From Anaerolineales bacterium (GTDB lineage Bacteria > Chloroflexota > Anaerolineae > Anaerolineales > UBA11858): 64,000 nucleotides of DNA. Shown here piece after piece: positions 61,949-64,000 of the stretch; within the stretch, counting starts at the first letter, position 1, and each line of letters begins with the position of its first letter. The translations under genes were made by a program, and so were the position numbers. Below the pieces are notes generated by a model. It had not been told where the DNA came from, searched no databases, and saw only the letters and a list, made by a program, of their open reading frames with translations. The DNA is taken from positions 62,001 through 126,000 of the forward strand of contig JANQED010000115.1 of the NCBI GenBank assembly GCA_028278545.1, written 5' to 3'.

Positions 61949-63760
61949 CTAGCTCACTAATTCTTCAAATCTATCTACATAACTCGCCAACACGGCGAAG
62001 GCTTTCTCGACAGGTTCGGGGGAGGTCATATCCACGCCAGCCGTCTTCAACGTCTCCAGCGGATACTGGGAGCTACCTGCTTTCAAGAAGTCGATATATT
62101 TCTCGGCAGCCCCCTCCTTGCCCGAAAGGACGCCTTCGGCCAGGGCATTCGCGCCGGAGATACCGGTGGCATATTGGTAGACGTAGAAATCCATGTACAT
62201 ATGACCGAACTGCGCCCAGGTGATACCGATGCGGTCGTGATCGAACTCGACTTCATCGGCATAGCCCTCTTTGAAGAGCTCGGCGGTCAGGTCGCTCATG
62301 CTTTTGGCGCTCACAGGTTCGCCCTTTTCGACGCGATAGTGCATCTCTAATTCCCAGCGCGCCAGGGTGGGCATGATGAAGAAATACCTGTGGTAATTAG
62401 ACATGGCCTCCTCGATCAGCGCCAACTGGAAGGTAGGGTCGTCCAGCGTCTTGAACAGGTAATCTCGCGTCATGGCCTGGTTGAAATTCGAGGCCACTTC
62501 CGCTACGAAGAGCGAGTATTGAGAGTAAACAAAGGGCTGAGCATGGCGCGAGTAATGTGAGTGCATCGAATGGCCGAGTTCATGGGCCAGCGTGCTCAGG
62601 CTGAAGATGTCATCCGCATAACTCATCATGATGAATGGCTGTGTGCCGTAAGCCCCCCACGAGAAAGCGCCCTGGCGTTTGCCTTTGTTGAGAGCGCGGT
62701 CTACCCAGCGGTTAGTTGTACAGCCCGCTCGCATCACATCGACATATTCATCTCCCAGAGGCGCCATGCCCTCGCAGATCCACTCCACGGCCTGCTCGTA
62801 AGGCACCGTGGGCTTGGTCTCCATGATGGGGGCCTTGATATCGTAAACGTGGAATTTCTCGTAGCCCAGAGCCTGGCGGCGGATGCGCCAATAACGATGC
62901 CAGGTGGGTAAGTTCTTCTTGAAGACATCGATCAGGTTGTGGAAGACCTCTTCGGGGATGCTAAAGGGTTGCAGCGAGGCCTGCAAGGATGAATCATAAC
63001 GGCGGGCGCGCATGTTGAACACATCCCGCTGTATGACCTGCGTTTGAATGCTGGCGAGGGTGTTCTTGAAGTCCAGATAGGAATCGGCGTAATTCTCCCA
63101 GGCCGTTCGGCGGACTTCTCGATCTTCGTGTGTGATCAATGAGCCGATGCTGCTCTGCCCGACTTCCAGCTTTTCGCCGTCAGAGCTGATTGCGGGTTCG
63201 AACTTCAGGTCGGCATTGGTCAGCGAGGAGTAAGCTGCCAGGACCATCTTAGGGGGCAGGGGATCACCCACCATGGCAATCACCTCTTCGACCTCTGGGG
63301 GTCGTACGTGGGCCCCGCGTTTCCTAAGCTGATCGAAATAGTGTTCGTAAATTGCCAGTCGCGGCTCTTCTTCGATCCATTTTTTGAGCGCCTCAAAACC
63401 AATCGCCATGATTTCCGGTTCTACGAAGGCGGTGGCTGCGCGCATCTTGGCCAGCAGCCCTCGCCCTTGACCGAAGCGGGCCGCGGCTTCCTGATCGCCC
63501 ACATCCACCGAGGCCGCCAGGCCAGCATATACATAAACCTGCATGCCCGGGATGAAAACTTGCTCGAAGGTCTCTAGCCCTTTCAATAGGGATTGGGCGT
63601 TTTCACTAAATTTGCCTTGGTACTTCTCGATCTCTGGAAGCTGAGCCTGAACACTTTGATAAGTTTCCTCCCAATGCTCTGGAGTAGCGAAGATACTCTC
63701 CAGGTTCCAGGTTTTTTCAGTAGGGACTTCACTGCGTAACGCTAGCGATTTTTGAGACAT
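61949..63760 (-). CDS. pepF: oligoendopeptidase F (M3B)
   Basis: 603 residues, full length. The zinc motif HExxH is in STLAHELGHSMHSHYSRH near residue 388, with the third ligand Glu in SLFVAEVASNFNQAMTRD. The N-terminal M3 helical domain begins RSEVPTEKTWNLESIFATPEHWEETY. It degrades short cytoplasmic peptides. The 187-base gap to the next gene holds both starts and a small GATGCGG/CCGCATC hairpin (63875-63893). Confidence 0.97.
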   Translation of the reverse strand: MSQKSLALRSEVPTEKTWNLESIFATPEHWEETYQSVQAQLPEIEKYQGKFSENAQSLLKGLETFEQVFIPGMQVYVYAGLAASVDVGDQEAAARFGQGRGLLAKMRAATAFVEPEIMAIGFEALKKWIEEEPRLAIYEHYFDQLRKRGAHVRPPEVEEVIAMVGDPLPPKMVLAAYSSLTNADLKFEPAISSDGEKLEVGQSSIGSLITHEDREVRRTAWENYADSYLDFKNTLASIQTQVIQRDVFNMRARRYDSSLQASLQPFSIPEEVFHNLIDVFKKNLPTWHRYWRIRRQALGYEKFHVYDIKAPIMETKPTVPYEQAVEWICEGMAPLGDEYVDVMRAGCTTNRWVDRALNKGKRQGAFSWGAYGTQPFIMMSYADDIFSLSTLAHELGHSMHSHYSRHAQPFVYSQYSLFVAEVASNFNQAMTRDYLFKTLDDPTFQLALIEEAMSNYHRYFFIMPTLARWELEMHYRVEKGEPVSAKSMSDLTAELFKEGYADEVEFDHDRIGITWAQFGHMYMDFYVYQYATGISGANALAEGVLSGKEGAAEKYIDFLKAGSSQYPLETLKTAGVDMTSPEPVEKAFAVLASYVDRFEELVS

Positions 63761-63947
63761 GAGTATCGTTTCTCCTGTATCGGTGTTTCTATATGATAAG
63801 ATTATCGAGCAGCGATTTCAGGAATCTTACCACCAAAGAGAAATTATAAAACACGGTGAGCCAAAGAACGGGGTGATGCGGAGCAGCCGCATCTCCTCAT
63901 GCTTTCGGATGGTCTTCTGCAATGGGTTTTCAATGAAAGGACTTTTT

Positions 63948-64000
63948 ATGTTTAGCAAGATGAAGAATATCAATCGCGAGCATCTGGCCTGGTATTTGTA
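63948..64000 (+). CDS. start of a probable MFS transporter, truncated by window
   Basis: ATG 63948 follows GAAAGGAC. Only 17 complete codons are visible, reading MFSKMKNINREHLAWYL. The phrase REHLAWYL resembles the beginning of UMF1/Atg22-like transporters (x-W-x-L-Y-D-x-x-N-S). That is a weak family call from so short a piece. It is divergent from pepF. Confidence 0.5.
   Translation, partial: MFSKMKNINREHLAWYL

Noticed and set aside
1-64000. CRISPR arrays, rRNA, tRNA genes or complete insertion sequences
   Set aside because: No regularly spaced direct repeats, rRNA cores, complete tRNA cloverleafs or transposase genes were seen on either strand.

Overview
The window reads as one contig of a bacterial chromosome, most likely from the phylum Chloroflexota, class Anaerolineae or a near relative. 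This is inference. It rests on the gene mix (split radical-SAM/DUF2344 pair, MttB-type methyltransferase with a GPH-family carrier, DarA-like proteins, Pro/Thr-rich surface linkers, acidic proteins with repeated Pro-Asp-Trp-Leu motifs), on moderately high G+C, and on dense gene packing with many 4-base ATGA start/stop overlaps. There are no rRNA, tRNA or CRISPR loci. Nearly all of the sequence is housekeeping or envelope related. One A+T-rich patch (about 53.5-54.8 kb) looks acquired.

Layout. 0-6.4 kb: a partial epimerase, a DUF1761 membrane protein, then a leftward operon of BNR/YCF48-like lipoprotein, PhzF-like isomerase and valS. It is headed by a T-box riboswitch whose specifier reads GUC (valine), so the riboswitch matches the third gene, not the first. 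6.4-15.2 kb: MBL hydrolase, PlsY-like protein, membrane protein, GT4-yraN-miaA operon, acyl-CoA ligase, a metalloenzyme and a methyltransferase. 15.3-22.6 kb: EF-G-like GTPase, GT2, and a rightward group of MttB-family methyltransferase, GPH-type carrier and Cys/Met-metabolism PLP enzyme. 22.6-27.1 kb (leftward): TIGR03960-type radical SAM protein, DUF2344 protein, PrsW-like protease, a gene remnant behind them, and ndk. 27.2-35.2 kb: a 1310-residue TPR/acidic/HhH protein carrying about twenty P-D/E-W-L motifs, a lipoprotein, a thioredoxin-TPR protein, a flavin reductase and two small proteins.

35.2-48 kb is rich in envelope and signalling genes. An amidase and two L,D-transpeptidases form a tightly coupled operon. 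A second leftward operon carries a glycosidase-like protein, a CPA1-type Na+/H+ antiporter with a C-terminal DarA-like (PII-like, cyclic-di-AMP receptor family) domain, and two free-standing DarA-like proteins. A class A penicillin-binding protein with a Pro/Thr tail follows. 48-53 kb: a large protein with a DNA-methylase-like N-terminal half but a changed catalytic motif, then glycogen synthase and RarD. 53-55 kb: MntA-like nucleotidyltransferase with a truncated HepT-like ORF, then an A+T-rich island. 55-59.6 kb: a three-gene ABC efflux operon behind a promoter with a 19-bp spacer and a centred palindrome. 59.7-64 kb: VapB-VapC-Fpg/Nei-like operon, a DinB-like protein, oligoendopeptidase F, and the start of a probable transporter.

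Most notable: the antiporter/DarA operon, the altered methylase, the distal valine T-box, the repeated P-D-W-L protein, and the toxin-antitoxin operon joined to a DNA glycosylase homologue.
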